Assembly (NCBI GenBank): GCA_963169195.1
Contig: CAUJDN010000109.1
Coordinates: 69,695 to 133,694, forward strand
DNA length: 64,000 nt
Reading direction: 5' to 3'
DNA from: Acidobacteriota bacterium
GTDB lineage: Bacteria > Acidobacteriota > Vicinamibacteria > Vicinamibacterales > UBA2999
Every line of letters begins with the position of its first letter. The stretch's first letter is position 1. Positions 1 through 9,298 of this stretch are shown here, piece after piece. The translations under genes and the position numbers were made by a program. The notes under the pieces are model-generated. The model saw only the letters and a list, made by a program, of their open reading frames with translations, searched no databases and was not told where the DNA came from.

Positions 1-560
1 CGGGCGGCGGTCAGGGTGTTGTAGAGCTGTTTCCGGCCTCGGGACAGCCGGGACATCACGGTCCCCACCGGGATCTCCAGCACCGCGGCGATCTCCTGGT
101 AGCTGAGCTCCTCGACGTCACGCAGCCACACCGCCTCGCGGAAGGCCTCGGGCAGCTGCTCCAGCGCCCGTCGGAGGTCCTCGCTCAGTGTCCCCCGCAG
201 CAGCTGTGTCTCGGGGTCGTCGAGGCGGGAGGACACGGTGTGCTCGCCCCGCTCGACGGTCAGCTCCATGAGGTCCGAGTCGGCCTCCACGCGCGACCGC
301 CCCAGGTCGCGGCGGCGGTTGCGCCACGTGTTGTGCAGGATGGTGTACAGCCACGCCTTCAGGCTGGTGCCCGGCTGGAACGTCCTGCGAGCCCGGAAGG
401 CTTTCAGGTAGGTGTCCTGGACGAGATCCTGTGCGGCGTCCGGATCTCTGGTGAGCCGAACGGCCGTTCCGTAGAGCGCGTCCAGCCACTCCAGAGCCTC
501 GCCGGCGAACGGGTCGGCGTCCGTCGAAGGAGACGTCGAACCCCATCGTCCGAATCGCAT
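1..560 (-). CDS. ECF-type RNA polymerase sigma factor, 3' end cut by window edge
   Basis: Sigma-70 family extracytoplasmic-function sigma factor; it would direct RNA polymerase to a small stress or envelope regulon. Reading from an ATG at 560, 186 codons are present. Region 2 contains AAQDLVQDTYLKAFRA and LKAWLYTILHNTWRNR. Region 4 is the helix-turn-helix ELSYQEIAAVLEIPVGTVMSR. Only the last residues are missing, beyond base 1. No Shine-Dalgarno is visible before this ATG, but the frame upstream holds no better start. It is divergent from the outer-membrane peptidase gene at 726. A cognate anti-sigma factor would be expected just left of the window; that is inference. Confidence 0.9.
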   Translation of the reverse strand, partial: MRFGRWGSTSPSTDADPFAGEALEWLDALYGTAVRLTRDPDAAQDLVQDTYLKAFRARRTFQPGTSLKAWLYTILHNTWRNRRRDLGRSRVEADSDLMELTVERGEHTVSSRLDDPETQLLRGTLSEDLRRALEQLPEAFREAVWLRDVEELSYQEIAAVLEIPVGTVMSRLSRGRKQLYNTLTAA

Positions 561-725
561 CTGTGGAAGGCTGGTGGGTTCTCGGCGACACGCTGGCCAG
601 CAAACCCGCGTCACAAGTATAGGACAGGCGGGCCCGGATCGAATCTTGCTCGCTGGAACCCGGCGGGGACCGTTCGATTGCGGGCCTCGTCTCAGGATCT
701 GTAAGATGCAGCGAGGAGAACGTCT

Positions 726-3700
726 ATGCGGCTCATCATCCTGACCCTGCTGGCGGTACTGGCCGCGGCTCCTGCGGCGGAGGCTCAGACGGCGTATATC
801 CCGTATTACGGTAAGAACGCCATCCGCTACGACAAGTTCGACTGGCACATCTACCAGACCGACCACTTCGAAATCTACTACTACCCCGAGGTCGAACAGC
901 ATCTCGAGCGGGTTGCGGGCTACGCGGAGAGCGCCTATCAGCACGTGAGCTCCGAGCTCAAGCACGACCTCGCGTTCAAGGTTCCGCTCATCCTGTTCAC
1001 GACGAGCGCCGAGTTCTGGCAGCAGAACGTCATCCCGGGCGCCGCGCAGGAGGGCGTGGGCGCCTTCGCCGAGCCGAGCCGCAGCCGCATCGTCATGCCC
1101 ATCGACGAGCCGTCGGATCTCCTCTACCGGCTCATCACGCACGAGCTCACGCACATCTTCCAGTTCGACATCATCCCCACGGGCCTCATCCGCCGGAACA
1201 TGCCCCTCTGGACGATGGAGGGGATGTCGGACTACATGACCGGGTACTGGCGCCCGCTGGACCTGATGACCGTGCGCGATGCCGCGGTGTCGGACATCAT
1301 CCCGAAGATGAGCGAGATGCAGGACTACGGCGGGTTCAGCAACCCGCGCCTCATCTACAACCTCGGCCACGCGGCCTTCGAGTTCATGGAGGCGCGCTGG
1401 GGGAAGGAAGGCGTCCGGCAGTACATCTTCGCCCTGCGCCGCAGCGTCATCGGCGGCAGCGACGACGCCTACGAGGAAGCGTTCCAGATGTCGGCGGAGG
1501 AATGGGACCAGCAGTTCGACCGCTACATGAAGGAGCGCTTCAAGCCGTTCCGCGACAAGGAACGGCCGGCCGACTACGGGCGGGACCTCGCGCCCGATCC
1601 GCGCAAGAGCCGTTTCGCGAACGTGCTCTCCATCGAGCCGTCGCCCTCGGGCGATCTCATCGCGGCCATGACCGCCAACGGCCGCGACCGCGAGCTCGAC
1701 ATCGTCCTCATCTCGGCCAAGGACGGCGAGATCATCCGCAACCTCACGCGGGGCTTCGACCAGGGCATGGGGTTCGAGTACCTGGCCACCCCCGGCGGGC
1801 GCTGGAACTCGGTGCCGTGGATGTCGTGGGCGCCGCAGGGGGATCGGCTCGCGTACTTCGTCCGCACGGAGAAGGACCGATCGCTCATCGTCCAGAACGT
1901 CGTCACGCGCAAGATCGAGCTCCGCGTGCCGCTGAACGAGATCGACGCCCCCGAGTCGCCGGACTTCTCGCCCGACGGCAGGCGCATTGCGTTCTCGGGC
2001 ATGCAGGGCTCGAACGCCAACATCTACATCCTGGACGTCGACACCCGCGAGGTGAGGCCCCTCTCACGGGATCCCCTGCCCCACTACGCGCCGACGTGGT
2101 CGCCGGACGGCTCCTTCATCATCTACCTCGCGCGCGTCAGCGGCAACGAGAAGCTGTTCCGGATGAACGCCGACGGATCGAACCCCACCCAGCTGACCTT
2201 CGGCACGCACGACGAGGGCGGTGCGCAGTTCTGGGACCCCGACACGCTGCTCTTCCCGTCCACCGCCGTGAACCCGGCCGAGCCCATCGACCCGGACGTC
2301 GCGCGCAACGGGCAGATCTACAACCTGTGGACGCTCAACCTGAAGACGATGGAGCTGAAGCAGTACACCGACGCCCTCACCGGCAACCTCTCGCCGGTCG
2401 TCCTCCGCGATGGCCGCGACGTGCGGCTGGCGTTCGTCACCTACCTGAAGGGGGACTACGGCCTGCACATCCTGGAGCGGAAGGAGGAGATCACGACGGT
2501 GGCCTCGGACGACTTCGGGGCGCCGGGACCCATCGTGGACTTCCAGGCGCCGCTCACGCACACGCTGGTGCAGGACAACGCGAAGAAGAAGGGGCGCTTC
2601 GAGAAGATGTTCCTCGAGGGCCGCCCGCCCGTCGCGCTGGGCGTCACGAGCGGCGGCGACCTCTTCGGCGGCACGGCCGTGACCTTCACCGACGTGCTCG
2701 GCGACCAGCAGTTCAACCTGTTCGCCTCGTCGGTCTCCCAGTACCGGACGCTCTCGCTCACCTGGCTGAACCTCGAGCGCCGGTTCAACTGGGCCCTGCA
2801 GGGCTACTCCCAGACGCAGTTCTTCTACGGCCAGCTCGGGGGCATCTTCTACGACCCCGCGTTCAGCGGCATCATCGATCGCGACCTGGCGGTGGCCACC
2901 CGCACGATTCAGGGGGGCACGGCCTTCGGCATCTACCCGTTCAACCGCTACCGCCGCATCGAGTTCTTCGGCGGCGTCAACCACTACTCCGAGGAGTTCG
3001 CCGACCAGGGGCTCGAGCTCTACTCACAGGAGTACCAGGAGCAGCAGTTCGGGCGGCGGCTGTTCAACAACGGCACGATGCTCCCGCTCGGCCTGGCGTT
3101 CGTGCAGGAGACGACGATTTTCCGCGAATTCGGCCCGCTCACCGGCAGCACGATGCGCCTGGCATACGAGGTGTCGCCGAAGATCGGCAATACGCTCTCG
3201 CGCCAGACGCTCGACGCCGACGCCCGCAAGTACTTCCGACTGGGGGGCACGGGCCTGCTGGCGTTCAGGGCGCGCGGCTTCAAGAGCTGGGGTGACAACC
3301 CCGACTTCGTCTACTTCGGCGGTAACGGCGAGATGCGGGGGTACGACTACCTGTCGTTCGTGGGGCAGAACGGCTTCTTCCTGAACGCCGAGCTGCGATT
3401 CCCGCTCATCGACGCCATGGCCACGCCCATCGGGATCCTCGGCGGGGTCCGCGCGGCGTTCTTCGCCGGCCTCGGCGGAGCGTTCTGGGACAACCAGGAC
3501 TTCAAGGCCTGGACCAGCGACACGGCCTTCGAGCGGCCGGTCGTCGACTACGACCCCACGACGCTGCAGCCCATCTACGGCGACCCGGTGGAGGTCAGCG
3601 GCTTCCGCCTGCGGGACGCGCGTGGCAGCTACGGGATCAGTCTCCAGACCTTCGCCCTGGGGTTCCCGATCCACTTCGACTGGGCGTGGCGCACCCTCTT

Positions 3701-3797
3701 CAACCGGGAGTGGGAGGACGTGCTCTTCTCCCAGAGCGGCGGCAGCGGCAGCTTCCGCAAGCCGCGGTTCGCCGTGTGGATTGGCTACGACTTCTAG
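726..3797 (+). CDS. Secreted fusion: HEXXH metallopeptidase + TolB-like propeller + BamA-like barrel
   Basis: 1023 residues with a signal peptide (about 1-20, ending AEAQ) and a clear Shine-Dalgarno GAGGAGA about 7 nt before the ATG. An N-terminal peptidase domain carries HELTH at 139-143 and a candidate third zinc ligand E165 in MEGMSDYM, the gluzincin pattern. The middle has PD40/WD40-like blades (FSPDGRRIAFSG, WSPDGSFIIYLA) as in TolB. The C-terminal ~400 residues resemble an Omp85/surface-antigen beta-barrel and end in an aromatic residue (WIGYDF). It is likely anchored in the outer membrane with the peptidase and propeller facing the periplasm. Substrate unknown. Domain assignments are from motifs only. 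Confidence 0.85.
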   Translation: MRLIILTLLAVLAAAPAAEAQTAYIPYYGKNAIRYDKFDWHIYQTDHFEIYYYPEVEQHLERVAGYAESAYQHVSSELKHDLAFKVPLILFTTSAEFWQQNVIPGAAQEGVGAFAEPSRSRIVMPIDEPSDLLYRLITHELTHIFQFDIIPTGLIRRNMPLWTMEGMSDYMTGYWRPLDLMTVRDAAVSDIIPKMSEMQDYGGFSNPRLIYNLGHAAFEFMEARWGKEGVRQYIFALRRSVIGGSDDAYEEAFQMSAEEWDQQFDRYMKERFKPFRDKERPADYGRDLAPDPRKSRFANVLSIEPSPSGDLIAAMTANGRDRELDIVLISAKDGEIIRNLTRGFDQGMGFEYLATPGGRWNSVPWMSWAPQGDRLAYFVRTEKDRSLIVQNVVTRKIELRVPLNEIDAPESPDFSPDGRRIAFSGMQGSNANIYILDVDTREVRPLSRDPLPHYAPTWSPDGSFIIYLARVSGNEKLFRMNADGSNPTQLTFGTHDEGGAQFWDPDTLLFPSTAVNPAEPIDPDVARNGQIYNLWTLNLKTMELKQYTDALTGNLSPVVLRDGRDVRLAFVTYLKGDYGLHILERKEEITTVASDDFGAPGPIVDFQAPLTHTLVQDNAKKKGRFEKMFLEGRPPVALGVTSGGDLFGGTAVTFTDVLGDQQFNLFASSVSQYRTLSLTWLNLERRFNWALQGYSQTQFFYGQLGGIFYDPAFSGIIDRDLAVATRTIQGGTAFGIYPFNRYRRIEFFGGVNHYSEEFADQGLELYSQEYQEQQFGRRLFNNGTMLPLGLAFVQETTIFREFGPLTGSTMRLAYEVSPKIGNTLSRQTLDADARKYFRLGGTGLLAFRARGFKSWGDNPDFVYFGGNGEMRGYDYLSFVGQNGFFLNAELRFPLIDAMATPIGILGGVRAAFFAGLGGAFWDNQDFKAWTSDTAFERPVVDYDPTTLQPIYGDPVEVSGFRLRDARGSYGISLQTFALGFPIHFDWAWRTLFNREWEDVLFSQSGGSGSFRKPRFAVWIGYDF

Positions 3798-3825
3798 TCG
3801 GGTGCGGGCCGGTGCGAACGGGTGC

Positions 3826-3865
3826 GCACCTGATCGCACCCGCCAGCACCTGATCGCACCCGACA
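3826..3865. repeat. Two 20-bp direct repeats ending at the thioesterase start codon
   Basis: GCACCTGATCGCACCCGCCA (3826-3845) is repeated at 3846-3865 with one mismatch, and the last base of copy two is the A of the next gene's ATG. Related GCACC-rich sequence flanks the other end of that gene at 4339-4378. Function unknown; it may be an intergenic repeat family. Confidence 0.7.
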
Positions 3866-4338
3866 TGCCCCCCACTCCAAAGCGCTGGCAGGACTCCGCG
3901 ACCGAGACGGTGCAGGTGGTCCTGCCGAACGACTCCAACCCGCTCGGCTTCATGCTGGGCGGCTCGGTGATGCACCTCATCGACATCACCGGCGCCATCG
4001 CCTGTCATCGGCACACCAACACGCTGGCGCTGACGGCGGCGGTGGACGGCCTCGAGTTCGTGCACCCCATCAAGATGGGTGACATGGTCATCCTCAAGGC
4101 GCGCGTCACCGCGACGTTCCGGACGTCGCTGGAAGTGGAAGTGGAGGTCTTCTCGGAGGAAATCCTGACGGGCCTGCGCCGGCCGACGAGCCGGGCCTTC
4201 CTGACGTTCGTGTCGATCGACCGGGACGGCCGGCCGCAGCCGGTGCCGCCGTTGCTCATCGAGACGCCCGAGGACGAGGCCCGCAGCCGCGAGGCGGGCG
4301 CGCGGCGCCAGGCGCGCCTGGCGGCCCGCCGGCGCTAG
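3865..4338 (+). CDS. Acyl-CoA thioesterase, hot-dog fold (YciA/BACH-like)
   Basis: 157 residues. It hydrolyses acyl-CoA thioesters to free acid and CoA in the cytoplasm. The family signature is visible: VLPNDSNPLGFMLGGSVMHLID near residues 20-40, followed by HPIKMGDMVILKARV. The ATG at 3865 was chosen because the homologous region begins about 15 residues later; the upstream frame is open but GCACC-repeat derived. The tail is Arg/Ala-rich. No clear Shine-Dalgarno. It lies alone between the outer-membrane peptidase gene and the convergent aspartyl-protease gene. Confidence 0.88.
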   Translation: MPPTPKRWQDSATETVQVVLPNDSNPLGFMLGGSVMHLIDITGAIACHRHTNTLALTAAVDGLEFVHPIKMGDMVILKARVTATFRTSLEVEVEVFSEEILTGLRRPTSRAFLTFVSIDRDGRPQPVPPLLIETPEDEARSREAGARRQARLAARRR

Positions 4339-4381
4339 ACGGATCGCACCTGCCCGCACCCGCCCGCACCCGGAGTGGGCA

Positions 4382-5896
4382 CTAGCTGCCCGCGGGCGTC
4401 ATGCGGAGCTCGCTCCGCGCCATGTCCAGCGCCACGCGGTACGGGCTCAGGAACTTGTGCCCCACGATGCCGCCGACCTCGAATCCGAGCAGCACGCTCG
4501 GCGCGCGGAGGTTCAGCACCACGAGCGAGAAGTTCCGGTACTCGATGCCCTCGGCGAAGCGCAACCGCTGGCCCGGCAGCAGGAACGCGTCGCGGTCCCA
4601 GCCCGAGGTGCCGTAGACGCGGAGCGCGATCCTGCGCGACGGCTGCGCGCTGATGGCCTCCGCCGTGGCCGTGCTGATGGAGATGACCTCGCCGCCCGTG
4701 TCCACGACGAAGTAGGTCGGATGCTGCTCGTTGAGCAGCCCCTTGACGAGCGAGAGCCGGTGGTGCCGCAGGGGCAGCCGAATCTCCGCCGCCTCGTCCG
4801 GCAGGGTCCGTCCCATGGTCAGCCTGCGCGTGCCATAGTCGATGATCATCGACATGCCGAGCGACAGCGGCGAGAAGCTCTCGGTCTCGCGCTTGGGGAG
4901 GCCGCGAAGCGCCGGGGCCTTGATCATCACGGGCACGTTCGACAGCTTCAGCGTGCCGATCTCGAGGGAGTCGGCCCGGCCCAGCTGCAATCCGCGGAGC
5001 CCCACTTCGCCCACGCCGGCGCTGAGCGTGTAGGTGATGGGCCGCACGCCGACGGAGGAGGCGGTCTGCCGCGAGATGGTGGTCTGCTCCGACCCGGTGT
5101 CGAGGACGAAGTCCTGCAGCCGCTGGTTGTTCACGCGGGCCTTGACGATGACCTTCTCGTCGACGAGGCGGAAGTCCACGGTGTGCAGCTGGTCGGCCGC
5201 CCGGTCATCGATGGCGATGGGCTGGCGCTCGCCGAAGGACTTCAGGAAGCGCACCTGCGAGCGCGACCACGCCGCCTTCTCCGAGCGGTCCTTGTTCGGC
5301 AGGAGGTTGACGTAGTTCGTGTAGGCGGCGGCCGCCTGCTCGTAGCGGCGCATGCGCTCGAAGATCGCGCCCACCGTGTGGTGGATCTCCGCGTCGCGCG
5401 GCGACTCCCTGAGCGCCGCCTGGGCGGTGTTCATCGCCTCGTCCAGCAGGTTGTGCGAGGCGAGCGCGCGCGCCAGGCCGTGCAGCGCGCGGGACATGCC
5501 CGGAACCATCGACAGGGCATCACGGTACTCGGCCTCGGCCTCGTCGAACGCGCCCGCCGACCACACGGCATCGGCGTGCACGGTGAGCACCTCGGGGTTG
5601 CGCGGCGCGCTGGCCCTCAGGTCCCGCGCCTCGCGCTGCGCCTCGGAGAACTCCCCGATCCGGAGGGCCGATCGCACGACCCCGATGCGGGCCGGGACGC
5701 TGATCGTCGTGTCGTCGGAGGATGCCGCCTTCCGGTAGGCCTCCAGCGCCTCGGCGTACCGCGTCTCGTCGAACAGCAGGTTGCCGAGCTGATACTGGAT
5801 TTCCGCGTCGCTGCCGGGTGCGGTGCCCACGACAACGCCCGCCAGCATCACGCTGAGCGCCAGCACCACGAGGGGAAGACGGGATCGATTCGGCAT
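4382..5896 (-). CDS. Exported TPR protein with two retropepsin-like aspartyl protease domains
   Basis: 504 residues from ATG 5896 (a GTG two codons earlier is an alternative). A signal peptide/hydrophobic segment (LPLVVLALSVMLAGVVVG) comes first. TPR-like repeats follow (EIQYQLGNLLFDETRYAEALEAYRKA and later copies, to about residue 220). Then come two retropepsin-type motifs, VLDTGSEQTTIS and VVDTGGEVISIS, so both catalytic Asp halves may lie in one chain, as in pepsin-like rather than dimeric retropepsins. Each DTG is followed downstream by a hydrophobic-Gly segment (SMIIDYG; GIVGHKFL). Probably a periplasmic protease or peptide-binding protein. Substrate unknown. Confidence 0.8.
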   Translation of the reverse strand: MPNRSRLPLVVLALSVMLAGVVVGTAPGSDAEIQYQLGNLLFDETRYAEALEAYRKAASSDDTTISVPARIGVVRSALRIGEFSEAQREARDLRASAPRNPEVLTVHADAVWSAGAFDEAEAEYRDALSMVPGMSRALHGLARALASHNLLDEAMNTAQAALRESPRDAEIHHTVGAIFERMRRYEQAAAAYTNYVNLLPNKDRSEKAAWSRSQVRFLKSFGERQPIAIDDRAADQLHTVDFRLVDEKVIVKARVNNQRLQDFVLDTGSEQTTISRQTASSVGVRPITYTLSAGVGEVGLRGLQLGRADSLEIGTLKLSNVPVMIKAPALRGLPKRETESFSPLSLGMSMIIDYGTRRLTMGRTLPDEAAEIRLPLRHHRLSLVKGLLNEQHPTYFVVDTGGEVISISTATAEAISAQPSRRIALRVYGTSGWDRDAFLLPGQRLRFAEGIEYRNFSLVVLNLRAPSVLLGFEVGGIVGHKFLSPYRVALDMARSELRMTPAGS

Positions 5897-5951
5897 GACC
5901 ACGCTCTTCGACGAGCGGGCCGGCCGCGGCCGGCCAGATCAGGCGGCTATT

Positions 5952-6212
5952 CTACTTCCGATAGTGCACGGCGTTGATCTCGATGTAGTTCTTCCACTTC
6001 TCCGGTACCTCGTCCAGGGCGAAGATGGCTTCCACCGGGCAGGCCGGCACACAGGCCCCGCAGTCGATGCACTCGTCCGGGTGAATGTAGAGCTGGGTCT
6101 CCCCTTCGAAGTCCGCCTCGTCCTTTCGCGGATGAATGCAGTCCACCGGGCACACGTCCACGCAGGCCGAGTCCTTGGTCCCGATGCAGGGTTCACAGAT
6201 GATGTACGCCAC
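5952..6212 (-). CDS. 7Fe ferredoxin ([3Fe-4S][4Fe-4S], Thermus type)
   Basis: 86 residues. Small electron-transfer protein of the cytoplasm. Cysteines CEPC-x7-CVDVCPVDC (C6, C9, C17, C21, C25) and CIDCGACVPACP match the 7Fe ferredoxin family, and the C-terminal VPEKWKNYIE segment is typical. A very strong Shine-Dalgarno (GGAGGAGA) precedes the ATG. It follows the IclR gene in the same direction with a 45-nt gap. No oxidoreductase partner is adjacent. Donating electrons to BoxB (11.5 kb) is conceivable but unproven. Confidence 0.93.
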   Translation of the reverse strand: MAYIICEPCIGTKDSACVDVCPVDCIHPRKDEADFEGETQLYIHPDECIDCGACVPACPVEAIFALDEVPEKWKNYIEINAVHYRK

Positions 6213-6257
6213 GTCTCTCCTCCAAATCCGGGATGGACCGTCGAGGCCCCGCCCCCG

Positions 6258-7013
6258 TCACGCTGTGCTCTCGAGCGCCGGTGGCAGGTGGCCAAGTCGC
6301 AGGGAAATGCGGCGCGCCAGATCCCACACGCCGCGATGATGTTCGGTGAGGATGGGCCGGTCGTCGGCGCCGTGCCCGAAGAGGCCTACCCGCGCCACTT
6401 CCAGCCCGGTGTAGTCCCGCACCGGCGCGCAGGTGCAGAACAGCCGCTGCACCGCGGCGGGCTCCACGGGCGGCGGTCCGAGCCGAACCACGACGCGCTC
6501 GGGCTCCGCCACCTCCTCGCGCGTGGCCAGGCGCAGGCAGCTGAGGCGCCGCGTCGCCTGCCGCGCCGAGAAATACAGGGCACAGTGCGACGGCATCTCG
6601 CGCCCATACACGGTGTGCATCGCCACTTCGTCCGGCCCCGACCGCCAGAGATACGTCACCTCGCCCGAAGGCATCGCCAGGAACCCCCGGTGCGAGGTGG
6701 CCAGCACATGCTCCCGCAGGAACGGATAGGCGTGCAGCCGGAGTTCGGAACGCCCCAGCGCGCGGAAGCTCAGATCCAGCATCTTCAGGGTGAGCGCGTA
6801 GCGCTGGGTGTCCTCGTCCTGGCGGACGTACCCGCGCCGCTTCAGCACCGACAGGAGTCGGTGAACCGTCGATGGAGGCTGACGCAGGGTGCGCGCCAGA
6901 TCCGACAGGCTGACTCCCCGAGGCTGCCCGCTCAATACTTCACACACCTCGAGCGCCTTGTCGATCGACGTCGGCACGCCTGGCGGCCGTCCAGCTGAAC
7001 TTTCGTATTCCAT
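6258..7013 (-). CDS. IclR-family transcriptional regulator
   Basis: 251 residues. The N-terminal winged helix is visible at SIDKALEVCEVL, SLSDLARTLRQPPSTVHRLLSVLKRRGYV. The C-terminal IclR effector domain spans about residues 80-240 (SHCALYFSAR, DYTGLEVARVGLFG). IclR proteins sense small organic acids and control catabolic operons; the ligand here cannot be read from sequence. A GAAAT-TG-ATTTC palindrome lies 7-18 nt upstream of the start and suggests autoregulation. Divergent from the kinase at 7103; the ferredoxin gene follows downstream. Confidence 0.9.
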   Translation of the reverse strand: MEYESSAGRPPGVPTSIDKALEVCEVLSGQPRGVSLSDLARTLRQPPSTVHRLLSVLKRRGYVRQDEDTQRYALTLKMLDLSFRALGRSELRLHAYPFLREHVLATSHRGFLAMPSGEVTYLWRSGPDEVAMHTVYGREMPSHCALYFSARQATRRLSCLRLATREEVAEPERVVVRLGPPPVEPAAVQRLFCTCAPVRDYTGLEVARVGLFGHGADDRPILTEHHRGVWDLARRISLRLGHLPPALESTA

Positions 7014-7019
7014 TCAGTG

Positions 7020-7031
7020 GAAATTGATTTC
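7020..7031. promoter_or_regulatory. Candidate IclR operator (GAAAT-TG-ATTTC)
   Basis: Perfect 5-bp inverted repeat with a 2-nt spacer. It sits in the only AT-rich stretch between iclR (start 7013) and the kinase (start 7103). It resembles the TGGAAATNATTTCCA type of IclR site (read here TGGAAATTGATTTCAAA). A second inverted pair, ATTGA 7023-7027 and TCAAT 7036-7040, overlaps it. Confidence 0.5.
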
Positions 7032-7102
7032 AAATTCAATGATCGTCGCCTCGCCCCTTCCCTGTCAAGGCCGGGAGCGCTTACGATGAGCGTTCGCAAA
7101 CC

Positions 7103-9298
7103 GTGTCGAGTTCTCTCATTGGGCAGACCATCGGGCACTACCGCGTGCTGGACCAGCTTGGCGCGGGCGGCATGGGGGTCGTCTACCGGGCGCAGGACCT
7201 CAAGCTCGGGCGGCAGGTCGCCATCAAGGTGCTCCCCGCCGGCAGTGCGTCCAGCACCGAGGCCATCGAGCGGTTTCGCCGCGAGGCGCGCACCGCGTCG
7301 GCCCTGAACCATTCCAACATCTGCACCATCTACGGCTTCGACGAGCATGACGGGCAGTGCTATCTCGCGATGGAACTGCTCGAGGGGGAGCCGCTCGACA
7401 TCCGGCTGGCCGGCCGGCCCCTCGATCTCCGGTCGCTGCTCGATATCGCCACGCAGGTGGCCGACGCGCTCGACGCGGCGCACACCGAGGGCATCCTCCA
7501 CCGCGACATCAAGCCGGCGAACATCTTCCTGACGAAGCGGGGCCAGGTGAAGGTGCTCGACTTCGGGCTGGCGAAGCTCACGGCCGCGCACGCGGCCGGC
7601 GACTCGGTCTACGAGACGCGTGCCGAGCACTTCTCGAGCGTCGTCGGCACCACGGTGGGCACCATCGCGTACATGTCCCCCGAGCAGGCGCGGGGCGAAG
7701 AGCTGGACCCGCGAACCGATCTCTTCTCGTTCGGCGTCGTGCTCTACGAGATGGCGACCGGGCGCCAGAGTTTTCCCGGCCACACGACGGCGGTGGTGTT
7801 CGACGGCATCCTCAACCGTGAGCCGGCGCCCGCCAGTTCCGTCAACCAGTCGATCCCGCCCGAACTCGATCGCATCATCGCGAAGGCGCTCGAGAAGGAC
7901 CGTGACCTCCGCTACCAGACCGCCAGGGATCTGCGCGCGGACCTGGAGCGGCTGCGGCGCGACTCGGGGACGAGGCGCGTGGCGGCGTCCAGCGGATCGG
8001 TGGTGACTGGTACGCCGGCACCGGCGGGCGACACGGCGGCCTCTGCTGCCACGGTCTTCGTCCCTCCCGCATCGGCCCCGGCAGGGCTCGGCGGGGGCTC
8101 GGCGCCGATGGACACGACGGGCGCCCCGGCTGGGCCGCCCGTGGTGTCGGGGCCGCCGCCAGGAATCCCGGCGGCAGCCCCCGCCCACGCGACGACTCCG
8201 GCTCCGCCCTTGAACGCGCAGACGGCACCGTGGATGCTGGCCGCCGCGGCAACGGTCGTGGCCGCCTTGGCGGTCGGCGCCGGCCTCTACCTCGCGATGC
8301 GTCCCGGTTCCGAGCCCGCCGATCTCGCCCAATCGGTGGCGGCCGACCCATTGACGCCTCCCGCCACCCCGGCGCCCGCCGCGCCTGGCGCTGGCGAGGA
8401 TGCGCCTGCCCCACCGGTCGCGGCGCTCCCGGCGGCGCCCGCCCCCCCGACCAGCACACCGCCCGCCAAGGGGCCGGCATCGCCGACGCGACCGGCGCCG
8501 AAGTCGACGACGCCTGCCGCGCCAAACCCGCCGGCGCCAGGCAGGGCCGGAGCGGCGCGGGACGCCGAGGCCGCGCAGCGCCTCGACGTGGCGCGCGCCA
8601 AGCTGTCGAGCAAGCTCATCGACCAGGGCGTGGCCGACCTCCGCCAGATCGTCATCGACTACCCCGGCTCGCCTGTCGCCGTCGAAGCCTCGTTCCTCGC
8701 GGGCGGGACCCTGGAGAAGGCCGGGCGCGCCGACGATGCGATGGCGACGTACGTGGAGTTCGAGAAGCGGTTTGCCGGGCACGCGCGCGTGGCCGACAGC
8801 AAGCTGCGCCGCGCCGAGTTGCTGCAGCGGGCGCGCGGCCAGCAGCGTCAGGTCGAGGCGCACGCCCTGCTGGGCGAGGTGGTGCGGGACTACCCGGGCA
8901 CGCCGCCGGCCAAGCAGGCGCTCCTGGCGCGCCGACAGATCGAGCTGCAGCGGCGCCAGCTGCGCGCGCTGGACCCGGTGCTGAAGATCGAGGTGCCGGC
9001 CCTGCTGGTCACGCTGCGGGCGCTCGCGGACCAGTTCCCGACCGATCCGGAGACGATGCCCGCGATGAACCAGCTGGCCGCCGCCTACGTCGACATGGAC
9101 CAGTACCAGGCGGCGGCCGAGGTACTGGAGCACATGGCCGCGCGCTTCCCGGGCAACCCCGCGGAGGTGTGGTGGCAGCTCGGCGAGCTCTACGAGCGCC
9201 GGCTCCGGAACCCCGAGAAGGCGCGCGAGGCCTACGCCCGTGTGCCCCCGGAGTCGCCACGATATCGCGAGGCGCAGCAGCGCCTCACCCGCCGCTGA
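7103..9298 (+). CDS. Transmembrane Ser/Thr protein kinase with extracytoplasmic TPR-like region
   Basis: 731 residues from GTG 7103; no other in-frame start lies nearby. Hanks-type kinase: glycine loop [17 protein letters not shown] lysine near 42, HRDIKPAN near 133-140, DFGLA near 153, [20 protein letters not shown] after the activation loop. A Pro/Ala-rich linker (about 290-375) precedes a transmembrane helix (about 377-398, [21 protein letters not shown]). A second Pro/Ala-rich stretch leads to helical TPR/YbgF-like repeats (about 490-731) outside the cytoplasm. Likely a membrane sensor kinase. Its stop codon directly abuts the stop codon of the convergent next gene. Confidence 0.93.
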   Translation: MSSSLIGQTIGHYRVLDQLGAGGMGVVYRAQDLKLGRQVAIKVLPAGSASSTEAIERFRREARTASALNHSNICTIYGFDEHDGQCYLAMELLEGEPLDIRLAGRPLDLRSLLDIATQVADALDAAHTEGILHRDIKPANIFLTKRGQVKVLDFGLAKLTAAHAAGDSVYETRAEHFSSVVGTTVGTIAYMSPEQARGEELDPRTDLFSFGVVLYEMATGRQSFPGHTTAVVFDGILNREPAPASSVNQSIPPELDRIIAKALEKDRDLRYQTARDLRADLERLRRDSGTRRVAASSGSVVTGTPAPAGDTAASAATVFVPPASAPAGLGGGSAPMDTTGAPAGPPVVSGPPPGIPAAAPAHATTPAPPLNAQTAPWMLAAAATVVAALAVGAGLYLAMRPGSEPADLAQSVAADPLTPPATPAPAAPGAGEDAPAPPVAALPAAPAPPTSTPPAKGPASPTRPAPKSTTPAAPNPPAPGRAGAARDAEAAQRLDVARAKLSSKLIDQGVADLRQIVIDYPGSPVAVEASFLAGGTLEKAGRADDAMATYVEFEKRFAGHARVADSKLRRAELLQRARGQQRQVEAHALLGEVVRDYPGTPPAKQALLARRQIELQRRQLRALDPVLKIEVPALLVTLRALADQFPTDPETMPAMNQLAAAYVDMDQYQAAAEVLEHMAARFPGNPAEVWWQLGELYERRLRNPEKAREAYARVPPESPRYREAQQRLTRR

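Noticed and set aside
458-469. GAACG-GC-CGTTC palindrome resembling the TetR operator
   Set aside because: It lies inside the ECF sigma coding sequence, away from any start codon; probably chance.
118-603. 161-codon minus-strand frame over the sigma factor
   Set aside because: Out of frame with the true sigma gene (ATG 560), which shows clear region 2 and region 4 motifs.
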